Assembly (NCBI GenBank): GCA_028095005.1
Contig: CM051462.1
Coordinates: 170,819,955 to 170,883,954, forward strand
Length of the DNA stretch: 64,000 bases
Origin: Rhynchospora pubera
Lineage: Eukaryota; Streptophyta; Magnoliopsida; Poales; Cyperaceae
Direction of reading: 5' to 3'
The notes beneath the pieces are model-generated. The model did not search any database. It had not been told where the DNA came from and saw nothing but the letters and a program-made list of their open reading frames with translations. This document shows positions 45,014 to 56,296 of the stretch, piece by piece; position 1 is the first letter of the stretch, and each line of letters opens with the position of its first letter. The translations under genes were made by a program, and so were the position numbers.

Positions 45014-48000
45014 TTAGTAAGACTGAAAGGAGGTGAACATGGCACGAAGCTTCTCCCAGTCATATAAATCGACATTGGAAGGGAGGACAAAACCGGCCAC
45101 AACAGAGGCCAGGAGAAAAACTACGACTCCACCCTTGAGGCAGCTGAAGCCCCGCGACAGCTTTCCCAAAATGACCTTGCAGAGCTTGTCAGCTTCCTTG
45201 AGTATTGCATGCTTGGCTAGATCAGTTGTCTCAGCAAGAGCTTCCTCAGTCTGTATAGCCACAAAAAATTCAACTTGTTATTATTATTATTATTTCTTTT
45301 ATTTGCAATTTAAATGTCAAACTATTGTGGACTTTTTTTCTTAGCAGTTAGAACAGAACAACTTGCCATCAGTGGTAAAGACATAGGTTTTGTTTGACAA
45401 CACAATAGAGAGAGTCAGGTGCGGAGGGACAGGGATATTGGCATTGTCCCCCCTGTAAATTAAAAATTATGTGAGATGTATGCTTAAAATTTGTATTGAG
45501 TGGCCATTGTTTGATGATTTTTGCACCCCCATCACAACAGGCCTTGAAGATTTCAAGCTCCCATTACATAGAACAGGCTTCAAAATATAACGGCCCAATC
45601 AAAATAATAATAATAATATGTGTTCAATTGTTGAACTCATCATCTATGCCCCCCCCCCCCCCATTTCCAAAATTCTGGCTCTGCCCCTGGAGATGAGTCA
45701 ACAAGTTTTATAATCTATATCACTACATTAGGGTTCAGAGAATAAAGTTGGTACCATAGTTTTTATACTTGCAACAGTCTCCCTAAGAGCATCAGGGGAG
45801 AGTTTGGGAGAAAGCTCCTTCCATTCAGTAACAAGTTTCCTCAGAACAACTACACTAGCTTCCAGATTTCCCATATGATGCTCACCCTATATATAGAGAA
45901 AATAAATGTCAAACAGGTTTTACTGAAAACAACTAGGAGTTTGTAAAAGGTACCATCGAACATATTGTAATCCATACCCATTGCTTGTAGCATTCAGTAT
46001 TCTGAGACAAGCACCAGAAGAAAACATCAGAAGCTTCCTTGCTTAGCTCAGGATTGTCTGTGCAAAATAAAACATTCAAAATTCATAACCACCGTTGTGA
46101 TTCTCTTTGATGTCATTACCCATTAAAAGAAAGTAGAACTTCAAATTAAAAACAAAATTAGGAGAACTTACTTTCTTGCATGGCTTTGACACAACAAGGC
46201 AAGAGCTGGTGTGATGCTTGTTTAGTTGTTTTGGAGCCCAGGGTACCAGTCAGAGCCACCTCCTTGAGTATGGGGTACACGGTTCCATACCTCTCTGTCG
46301 CCTGTATAATCAAAATTTATTTTTTAGTGTATTACCAACAAATAGAAAAAGAAATTCAATATCACTATAATATGAGATCAATTGAGAAGGATGTCATTCC
46401 TTCTTTATACACACATAAAACTTCCCTAGTTCTGCTCATTATGTGTTTCAATTGAAATCACAGATATTCTGAAGAGTATATATGGAAAAGAATAGATGAA
46501 GGTAATATATAAACCTTGACGCGAGAGGGAGGAGGAGGGAAGGTAGCTCTCATCAGTAAATCAAATGAAGAAGGAGGTACCAAGCGCTCACCCTTCCTCA
46601 CTGCACCATTTGAGAGAATGCTCTTGGCTTTTGGCGATGACAGAATCCTAAATTATTACCAAGCAATTTGATTTCAAGTTACAGTGAGTTGATCCGCAAA
46701 TATAGTCATATAGATTTTGCTAAGAAAATAAGAAAGAAAGGGAAAAAGAGAACCTTTCTATCAGTTGCAAAACCAAGTCCCTAGATTGAGGGTTGCCGCT
46801 CAATTTACCGCATACCGTAGGAAACAGGTAGCGAGCCCATAGGTATGTACCGACCACTAAATCACCAAGAGATGCCTATTAAAAAGAAACATAAAACATA
46901 AGTAGGCATTTTTTTAAACCAATTTATATGAGTATTCCTTTGTTTCCACTTTGAGATGAAAACATGAGGTCATATATTGTTGTTCTGGAAGTAAATAGGT
47001 AAAAAAGTCATTTTATTTCTGTAGAGACTTTAAAAAAACACATGGTGAGAATATTATTTTTATATTTCTTGTACCAATGGTTACCAGTTAAAAGCTAGCA
47101 AGTGTGACCTGCTAATGACAACAGAATTCTTAATTCTTATAATCAAAACTGGCAATTATAACATTCCACATAGGTATGCACTAGAGAATTCCTGATAAAA
47201 CATACCTGACCAATGACCCAAATAACAAAAGGAAGCCTCTCCTGCCCTTGGTATTTGGGGTTGTCTCTGATTTTTGGAAGAATAGCAATAAGTGTCTCTG
47301 GCTTGCGTCTTAATGTCATTGCTAGTACCGCAAACATAGCCACCTGTCAGTTAAAATCAGATTTAGAGACATTTAGGATATGAATAAAACATCATTAGAA
47401 TGATAGGAAGTGTAAGGTTTGTCAATAAAAGAGCTAGATGCTTTAGAATTGTTAGAACTTTGCAGAATAAATTTTAAATCTAGCCTGCAAAACTACAAAA
47501 TAGGATGTGTGACCTACAAAAATAAAAGGAAAATACCTCAAATTTTCCTGTAATACATCAAGCCTAATTTTCTCTAAACTAATTAAAAAACTGTATAATA
47601 TCCCTCCCTTCTTCTATTTACACCAAACTACTGGTCGGATGTCTTCCACAAGTCAGGCAATGGAATACATGCTTTTAGGGCACATAAAAATAACCTTTTG
47701 CATGCTTTCACTAAGCATGCAACTGGGGAAGTAATATATTGAAAGCATGCATGACATATTTGCACATTGAGCATGGCTACAAGTACATGAACCAAAAAGA
47801 CAATTGAATTGACAGAAATTTGGTGATCAGCACTAAAACCTGACCTGAGACCTAGTTGAGGTCGGCTGAGACGCTGCTTTTTTGGAGCCCTTGGCAGCTG
47901 CCACATGACTTGCCAAATCAGCAAGAATGATATCCATGGACCAAATGACGAAATCACCCAAAGCTTCTGGGGACTTCTGAGCCACCCAATCAGTTGCAAT

Positions 48001-49888
48001 CTTATAAACTGGCTCAGGGATGTGGTTCAATGGCATCTGCTTTTACATTTGAATTAGACTCTAATCATAAAAGAAATTGCATTCTATAATATAAGAACAA
48101 TGAATACAATATGCCAAAAAAATTATCATTTTGCACACATGACCTCATGTCATAAGCTTTCACATAAGAATTAAGAGTAATGTCACTGACAACATTTCAT
48201 GCAGTTGCACACATCAAGTATCCGGCCATATATGACAAATTATCATTAAATAATATCAAATCACTGAAATGACTAAATTGTGACCATTTACATCTCAATC
48301 AGACTGATGCTTATGCAAATTATAAAACTGACATAGACAGTGGTTGGTGACAGTTTCAACCAAGGTACAGGTTTCCAAAATTTAAAAGGAAAAGAACGTC
48401 TTACATCAATGGTCTTAGCAACTGGAGACTCCTTGAAAATTTTAACCCAAGGGAATTGCGTAGCGCTAACACTTGCGAAAGCACGGCCAAAATAATCAGC
48501 GAATCTCATTAGCTGAATATCCTGCCTATCTTCATATGAACCCTATATGGTAAATAAGAGGGAAATAATTTTAAAACAAAATGCACCTTAAAATTCGGAA
48601 TAAAGAATGTCAAAATTTGCAGTTTGCTATCTGATGCATATAATAATTCCCATTCTAACACATGACCGATATATATATAATATACAGAGCTTTGCAAAGC
48701 CTAAAAGATGAAATTAATGGTCCATTCTTGGATAATCAATTGAATGAAATGTACGCATTCAATTTTTGCGATATTTATAATTCAGTCCCAAGAGCTTATG
48801 GAAAGAAGTATCCTTTTGGTAGGAATTTTTTTATTCTGCGCCCCAAGCGATCCAGTACTATCACAGACAATGGTCCACAAAATAAATGCTATTCTAACAC
48901 ATATTATCAAAATAATTAATCCACAGATCTTTGTATAATCAATTTGGTTGATATTCGCACATTCAATTTTTGCGAACCATGCTAACATTCAGTACTGAAC
49001 GCTTATACAAAAAAAAAAAAGAATCCTGTTAGAAAGAATCTCTGTAAAACATAGTTCCGAAAAATGATGCAAAATACCCAGGAAAAAAAAAGAGGAATTC
49101 TTTATAAATCACTTGAGATTTTTTCTTCTACCACTGCCCCCAAGCAATCTAGTAGTATGATCATCTGGCTTTCAAAATATCTTACCGTAAATTCACCACT
49201 AGACTAAGCAGTTAAAGCGAGGACTCAAAGTTTACCTCTCCTCTGATGCGATCTCATCCAATTATGACATGATGCATGGGAATATTGAGAATTTAGGTGG
49301 AAAAGATTATGTACAGATTTTGCATGTGCAGTTTGTGATGAAAGCAGTAAATTTAGAAGGAAATTGGTGAAATTTGCGAGAAGATATTACTAGAAAAGGA
49401 AACCGAGAAGTGAAAAAAGGTCTGAATTTAAAGATCCGATCCCATACCGAGATTTCTGCAATATAGGATTCGAGATGATTGACATCGATGGCAGCAGCGG
49501 CCTCAGCAACGGTGACCTTGGGCTTCTTAGGCTTCTTCTGCTTCGGCTTCTTGACGGCCGCGTCGCCTCCGTTCTCCTGGCCACGTGTCGCGTCGTCATC
49601 GTCCTCGTCGTCGTCGTCGGATCCGGCTCCTCTGGGGACGGACGGAGGCTGGGCAGCCGCGGCCTTCATGGACTGGATCGCGCGGTGGCGCTCGTTGGCC
49701 TTCTGCTCGACGCCGGCGAAGACATTGCCGGCGGCGTTCTTGGCGGACTGGTGGGCAGAGGTGGACGGATCGGCGTTGGATTGCTTGCGGTGGCGCTTGG
49801 GGTAGGTGACCTTCTGCCAGCCTTGGTTGGGATCTGACGCGCTGGCGGAGGCGGCGGCGAGGGAGTCGACCAGCGAGGTCTCTTCCAT
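45014..49888 (-). CDS. TMEM214: TMEM214-like ER membrane protein (10 exons, 580 aa)
   Basis: Exons: 49888-49448, 48542-48405, 48036-47845, 47343-47206, 46875-46754, 46647-46515, 46301-46172, 46057-45978, 45886-45755, 45250-45014; all GT-AG, phases close. The N-terminus has the family signature GWQKVTYPKRHRK (residues 23-35), then an acidic run (about 91-99) and a Lys/Pro-rich stretch (KKPKQKKPKKPK). The middle is the conserved helical region (MRFADYFGRAFA, FPWVKIFKES, LRRKPE, NPKYQGQ, NPQSRDL, NGAVRKGER, ATERY). A hydrophobic segment at about 542-558 (VVVFLLASVVAGFVL) is the membrane anchor, near the C-terminus. Family knowledge: animal TMEM214 resides in the ER and takes part in ER-stress death signalling; the plant function is not established. 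Exon 1 is strongly GC-rich unlike the rest. Confidence 0.92.
45416..45689. mobile_element. Possible hAT-like MITE in intron 9 of the TMEM214-like gene
   Basis: Ends CAGGTGCGGAGG and, reversed, CAGGGGCAGAGCC; the flanks agree only in their first four bases (gaga). It contains a poly-C tract at 45649-45662. The terminal motif resembles that of the element at 51374-51584. Confidence 0.45.
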
Positions 49889-50031
49889 GGCGAGAATTGC
49901 GCGAGGAGAAAAGAGAGAAGAGAGGTAGTTTATAGTTAGAACTTAGAACTCGGCTTAAGTTAATACAACACAATTGGAGGGAGGAGCAAATAGCAATGCA
50001 GAAATCGAGGTGAGAGCGAGAGAACTATAAG

Positions 50032-50039
50032 TATATAAC
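50032..50039 (-). promoter_or_regulatory. Candidate TATA box of the TMEM214-like gene
   Basis: TTATATAC on the minus strand, about 145 bp upstream of the ATG at 49888; it predicts a 5' UTR of about 115 nt. Confidence 0.45.
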
Positions 50040-50099
50040 TTCAAAAGGAGGAGAAAGCCACGACGGGTCGGCTTAACTCACTTTATCTACACCCGGTTT

Positions 50100-51373
50100 A
50101 TTTGACTTCTCTTCACTGTTACTGGGGCCCATGTATACGACGGTGCTTGTGTTCCTAGAGCGCCGTACAAGTTGACCAATAGTTCCACATCTTTTCTCCA
50201 TTGTCTATTTGACTGTTCTATCCGTTGGCAAAAGCGGCCTTTCGCCACGCACGTAGAGAATTATGAACGGCTCTGATGTTGATATTCCTTGCTGTTGTAA
50301 CCGTTGATTATGCAAAAGTCGCTGACGTGGAAAGATCTTAGTACTTGACATCTCCAGTCCTAATTTTAACTGGGAGGATAAAGTGCGAGTTAAATTGGAC
50401 GCTTAAGGATAGGAAGCAGATTCCAGGTTGTCCGTTTCTGGTTAAAACTTTAGATGCACTTTGGTTTTGCTACGTTTTTTTTACTCCCTTCAATGACAAG
50501 TGGGCCCACATAGATGCTTATGTTATGTGGGGTTAGATACAGATGGCAGTTGAGTTGACCCGCAGTAATTTTTTGCGGACAGTGAATTGAAGGACGACTA
50601 TTATGACACCAACTGTCCGAGACCAATGGAATTGAACCTTGTGGATCCTACATATCAGACAAGTACATAAAATAGCACACAGATATAGCAAACTACTCTA
50701 TTTTTGTAATTGACGATTTTATTTTATTTAAATTTAAGTGACTATGTACGTCAAGAAGAAACCTTAACGTAACTTAATTGTATCAAAACTCAATTCTAGA
50801 AACCCTATTCTTTTTATGAAAACAAAAAATAAATATTTGAAAAATTGAAATATATGTTTTCAGCAAATGCTGACAATTTTTTCATTAATAAAAACAAAAG
50901 TTTACAAAAGTTCAAACCAACACAAGCAACAAAACTGGTATAGCACAAAAAATTGAAATATATGTACTCGTCTTGTTTTGTTTTCTGACGATGGGACAAG
51001 TTATTGCAACTTGTAAGATATAAAATATTTAAATTTGAAAGATCTGGAACTGGAAGTGTCACTGACAAAGCCGGACTACAGTTGTTTCTTGTTTGTGTCC
51101 ACGCTGGCAACATAAAATCTCGAAATATTCTCAAAACTGCCACCAAGTTGTATTTCCAGAGGCGTTGTTGTATTAGTAACAATTGGTTAGTATAATTGTT
51201 ATACCTAAAATATATGATATAACAATTAAAACCTGATTTTAATCAATAAGGAATATTACACTAATTCAAGTATCACAGCTAAAGTTAGCATTGTAATAAA
51301 GCATCACAATTCTAAAATATTGCTACATTGAATTAGAAGCATTGCGGCCTGTTGCATGGTCTCCTCTTTTGGT
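50100..51373. other. Intergenic region upstream of the TMEM214-like gene
   Basis: No gene or element ends recognised. The minus-strand frame at 51182-50814 (122 codons) lacks any known motif. Confidence 0.45.
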
Positions 51374-51584
51374 CAGTGGCGGATTTAGAAAAAATATTTA
51401 GGTGGGACTGAGTGCTCTAATGAATCATTTGATCGAACGGTTCTTCTTCTTCTATTCTTCAGCCCCACCTTTGAGTGCTTCAATGGCAGAAAAAAATTCG
51501 CTGAGGCTAAAGAAGGACACCAGGGGGCTCAACGGCGGTAGGTGGGGCTCTAGCCCCACCCGCCCCAGTGGTGGATCCGCCCTG
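51374..51584. mobile_element. Short hAT-like MITE
   Basis: Ends CAGTGGCGGATTTAG and, reversed, CAGGGCGGATCCACC; flanks cttttggt (51366-51373) and cttttgct (51585-51592) match at 7 of 8 positions, as for an aged 8-bp hAT duplication. Confidence 0.7.
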
Positions 51585-51909
51585 CTTTTGCTGGCACTAT
51601 TTTGGTGTCCTTACGGATGTAGGCTGCTGTTTATTGATGATGATTAATTGGGAGTGGCCACGTACACTCGTCTAATATGATAAAATTTAATTTTTTTTAG
51701 ATTAAAATGGCCGATCAGAACCGTTCAAATTGTTCTCCATAATAAAATCTCAGTGGAGACCAAATTTAATATTTTTTTTTACTATTTTTTTAGAACTTTT
51801 AATATGCTCAATCTAAAAAATTATGAACCCTCCAATTTTGAAAATTCGAAAATAATAATTAGAAAATTTGAAAAAATGAAAAATTTTATTTTCAAGGAGA
51901 TTTTAATAT

Positions 51910-52140
51910 GGGTGTGTTTGGATAGGCCGGGAATAGAGAATAGGAATAAGGAATTTCGATTTGCGTGTTTATTCTTATTCTTGTGCAACCCAAACAACTC
52001 AAGAATAAGAAATAAGGGCCCTTATTCCTATACTAACAAAATCATGATATAAGAATAAGGAATAAGGATAAGCACACAAACCGAAATTCCTTATTCCTAT
52101 TTCCTATTCCCGACTTATTCCGTTGCATCCAAACACACCC
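51910..52140 (-). mobile_element. MITE, family B copy 2
   Basis: Ends GGGTGTGTTTGGATAGG / GCATCCAAACACACCC; interior matches 27963-28193 in reverse orientation (tattcccggcctatcc there, ggataggccgggaata here). The flanks give no clear duplication. Confidence 0.85.
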
Positions 52141-54708
52141 ATAGAGATCATATTGAGCGGTTCGGATCCGCCATTTGAAATTTTAATGGTCGGCTTTCGT
52201 ATCGTGTTTGACGTCCTATATATTTGATTCTAGCATTACTCTAATTTTGTGATTGTTTAGTCTATTTTACATTCTTCGCCAACATTAGAATCCTGATATA
52301 TGCATCGTTGCTACGAGTTGAGAGTTAACGAAAATATATCAAACTAATCGGAGTGTAGGATCATTATAATTAATCGAGGGCCTTGTTATATATATTGTAA
52401 GAAGCTTTGTTTTAAACCATGTTTTGTATAGTAGAACGAATAAAAAGACATTACTAGAATAAACATTTTAAGAGAAGCATTGCTATTATACATATTAATA
52501 TGTATATTTTGTATCTTTATTTGAAATTTCAAGAGGTTTATTTTCAGGGGAAAAAAATTGAGGGATCAGAAAGTAAAAAAGAAAATGAAATTCAGCAATA
52601 GAAATTTTGAAGATGTAATTCCGAAATCAAACACATATTCCCCACTCCTAACCCCCTACCCCCCCCCCCCCCCCCAAAAAAAAAAAAATAATAATAATAA
52701 TAATAATAAATAAAACAAAAAATAAATACCTCTCTTTTTAAATATTACATAGTTATCTCACTACGGTAGGCATAATTGCATCAGGCGTTCGCCAACTTGT
52801 TTGTCATTCCAATGCAAGTAATAATTAAATGATGATTAGAAATTGTTGTTGTGAAAAGATATTTTCAAATAATACTTATCCATATTTTTCACTCCCTTTT
52901 GGTTGAGCTTGAGCATCGTTTAATTGCATAGTAGGCCTCTATTATATTGTTGATTTGGATATACTTCAATACAAACGGAGACCATTTTTTTTTTCTATTC
53001 TATATTTAATTGCGTAACTTTTTGTTTATTTCCATATGGAATTATGAATGCGCTTCGTTATTTAATTTGATAGAAAAACTTAAACAGAAGTAAGAGCATT
53101 AATTATTCTTATTCCTCTCTGATATGAAATAGTAAATTTTTTTTATTTATCTATCAAACATATTCTATGACTATTTGATACTTAAAAGAAATAAAAGAAC
53201 TAAAGAGATCATATAATTTACAGGTAAGAAAATAACTTTAATTCTCGAATAATATTAAAAAGGAGAACATCTTTATCTCTTTTATTACCCATTAACCCAA
53301 CACATCTTACGACTACGTTTGGGTTAATAACTCAATATATGAATTTTTTTTTATCTCACTTGATGACATAATATCTTATGACTAGTAAGATGGTAACTCG
53401 GATTACAAAAAGAAAAACAGATGGTAACTCCTATTCCTAACTAATATGAAATAAGAGTTATCGTCTTATATCTTTGTTATTTGTGGACAACCACATTTAA
53501 AATCATATTTGGTAGAAAGGAAAAAGTACATAGATAAATAAATAACACTTATCTCATCTGATGATAATAAGTATATATCATATTATCCCTCCTTTTTATT
53601 CTTTTTAACAAAAAATGAATTATAAGCTGATAATGTTTATCCCCTCACTACGGATAGGAGTTATTATCTTTATCATCCTTATCCGTCTACCAAACACATT
53701 GTGTTTGATAACAAGAAAAAAATTGAAGAGATAAGATTATAATTATTATCTTATCTAATAAAAAGATAGGAGTTAATATCCTTTTAATAGTCCACTTTAT
53801 TCTTTTACAAATATAAAAATTGAGAAGGATAAAGAGTATTATATTATCCTTTCTCAAGATCTTTCTATTCATTTTTTTTAGTTCTCCGACCAAATTAATG
53901 TTGCTTAATATAAATAAAAATGATGTGAATGAAATATAAAATATTCGAATAATACAAAGTTGGATTGAAGTTATACATTTTCTAGTCGGATATGGATACG
54001 GTTGCTCGACCCAATATGTTCATATGATACATCTGCTTTAAATAATAAAATGGGTCACAACATGGCTCTGAAAAAAAAATGACTTCATTTTTACAGAAAA
54101 ATATATTTAATTAAAAATACGAATACTATATTTTAGTATCGACAAAAAAAATATATTAGGTATCTTTTATTGACTTATACGTTCTGTTGATAAAATAAAA
54201 AATGTTATATTAAATTTAACAATTATATTAGATAATTTTAATTATGCCTACTGCATATGGTGTACAATTTGATGTGTGTTCTCTTAAATTAAAACTCTAA
54301 TATACCTAAAATCAGGTCACAAGCATGCGATTTTTCTACCGCTAGTAGTATTTTAGGGTCGAATCGCATGGATGAAATATTCAATTTCCAAGTCTTATCC
54401 TAACTAATTAACTGGATTTGGATACAAGTTTGAAAGAAAGTTTGGTCTGATTAACTAAACAATTATTAAACAGCTACAACTAATTAATCCTAAATTTTAA
54501 AATAATTAAAAAATAAGTTGGGTGGCTTAGACCTCCAATTTATCTTCAAAAAAAAAAATCCTAAATTTTGCAGTTCGAATTAAGGTTCTAAACTTTGATT
54601 AAATGGCTTAGGATTTCAGGTATTGCTAACACTTTTGTTTATTTCCAGTACCAACGACCCGCTTACTCTCTTAGCGACCCGTTAGGCACTATGTAGGTCA
54701 CTGGCTAC
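52141..54708. other. AT-rich intergenic region
   Basis: Contains a poly-C/poly-A/(TAA)n block at 52660-52708. Repeated phrases with ataagt and tatctcat motifs occur at 53080-53880. No coding sequence seen. Confidence 0.5.
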
Positions 54709-54711
54709 TTA

Positions 54712-55185
54712 GGGTCCGTTTGGCAACCACAAGTTTAGTTTGACTCCTGGGTCAACGAGGTAACCTACGGACCTTGCATTGCCAAACAACTTTGGGGTCA
54801 AGAGAATTAGCATTACCTCTCTAACCTAGTCATTTTATATTTGAGCGTTCCTCAAACATAAAAAAAATTATATCGTATTTGAAGCGAAAAACCTTGAGAA
54901 GAAACCTTGAAATTTCAAAATTCCAAATTTTTTTTTTCAATTTTCAACTTTATTTTTTTTTATTTTTAAAATTCCAAATTTTGAAAATATCAAGATTTAA
55001 ATTTTCGAATTCTAAAATGTCTATATTAAAATGAATGTTATAAGAGAATGCATTCACTTTGATCACTAACTTTAACCTATCATGTCAAACAATAATTACT
55101 AATTTTAAATTAGTACTAACTTTTACTAACTTTAACCTTAAATACTAATTCCAAAATGCTAACTTTAATGTTGCCAAACGATCCC
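54712..55185. mobile_element. Tourist-like MITE
   Basis: Ends GGGTCCGTTTGGCAAC and, reversed, GGGATCGTTTGGCAAC, with TTA on both sides (54709-54711, 55186-55188), the PIF/Harbinger target. The 474-bp interior is AT-rich and has no transposase. Confidence 0.85.
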
Positions 55186-55188
55186 TTA

Positions 55189-56296
55189 AGAGACTTGCTT
55201 GAACTGTCGGGTGTCATAGACAACCTGCAAGGTAAGCGACCCACTTAATTAAGTCAGCAATGATCTTGCACTTTTAGTTTTTTTACTTGATAAATGTGTA
55301 GACTAATTGTTCAACTAAAGTCACTTAATCCTAACTTTCGTTATCCAAATAACAAATATTTATTTGGAAAGCTTTGAAAATTTATAGACTCAACTAGAAA
55401 TATACAGCAAGTATTTCTTCTGTAAAAAGAATATATAATATACAACTAGTATAATTTATCTACAGAAATAAAAAATGTGCATCTTTTATAAAGAAAGAAG
55501 GCAGATATAAAAAAGTGCATTTATTAGTTTTGTTAATTTACAAGTTTCAATTCTAAAATTAACTAAACTGGCAATTATTCTTCAAATATCATATAATATT
55601 TGAAGCAAAGTCTTTTTTTTTTTGCAAATTGCAATTAAATTCACTATAAATTCATGATAAGTACATCTTGTTTGATAATTATATCTCTAATGGATTACAA
55701 TCTTGACTACGTATCCCACGTGTCATCTAATGTATTCTATCACATTACTTTCTACAATATTTAATGTTTCTTTGGTTAGCGAAATTAATTCACGCATATG
55801 AAGGTGATGAGCTTTTTTTTTTTTTTTAAATTTGACAGGTCGGCAAGCAGGCTGCATCAGGTGAGATTTAACTTGGCAATTTCTTGGCTATTATCTACCA
55901 AGTACATGTTGCTTTGTTAATTACAAGGTATTGTAAGTTGCTATATTAGTTACATGTTGATGTCAATATAACATATTCTTTTTTGTCAGCAAGACACTTA
56001 AGAGGTAATTTTGAATCACCAGGCATTTTTAAATAAGCGACATCAGTACATCACAGATTGGAAAAATGCTAAACCTCGAAATATCAACGATCGAAATTAC
56101 ATCATTTATCTACTAAATTGCTCCAAAAACACAATTGCTCTGTAATATTATATTTCGACACATCACACTAGCCCAAAGAAGATAAAAAGGGTAGAAAAAG
56201 AAAAGAAAAAAGAAAGAAAGAATCCGACTGTATAGAACAAATCTTGTAATATTCATATGGAGCGATCCCGAAGCAGATGAGAATCTCTTTTGATAT
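55189..56296. other. AT-rich intergenic region and 3' flank of the ZFPL1-like gene
   Basis: No gene recognised. Runs of T (55610-55622, 55815-55828) and AT-rich DNA only. Confidence 0.5.

Noticed and set aside
49475..49837. Long open frames opposite exon 1 of the TMEM214-like gene
   Set aside because: They result from the GC-rich coding exon on the minus strand, whose motifs and splice phases are consistent.
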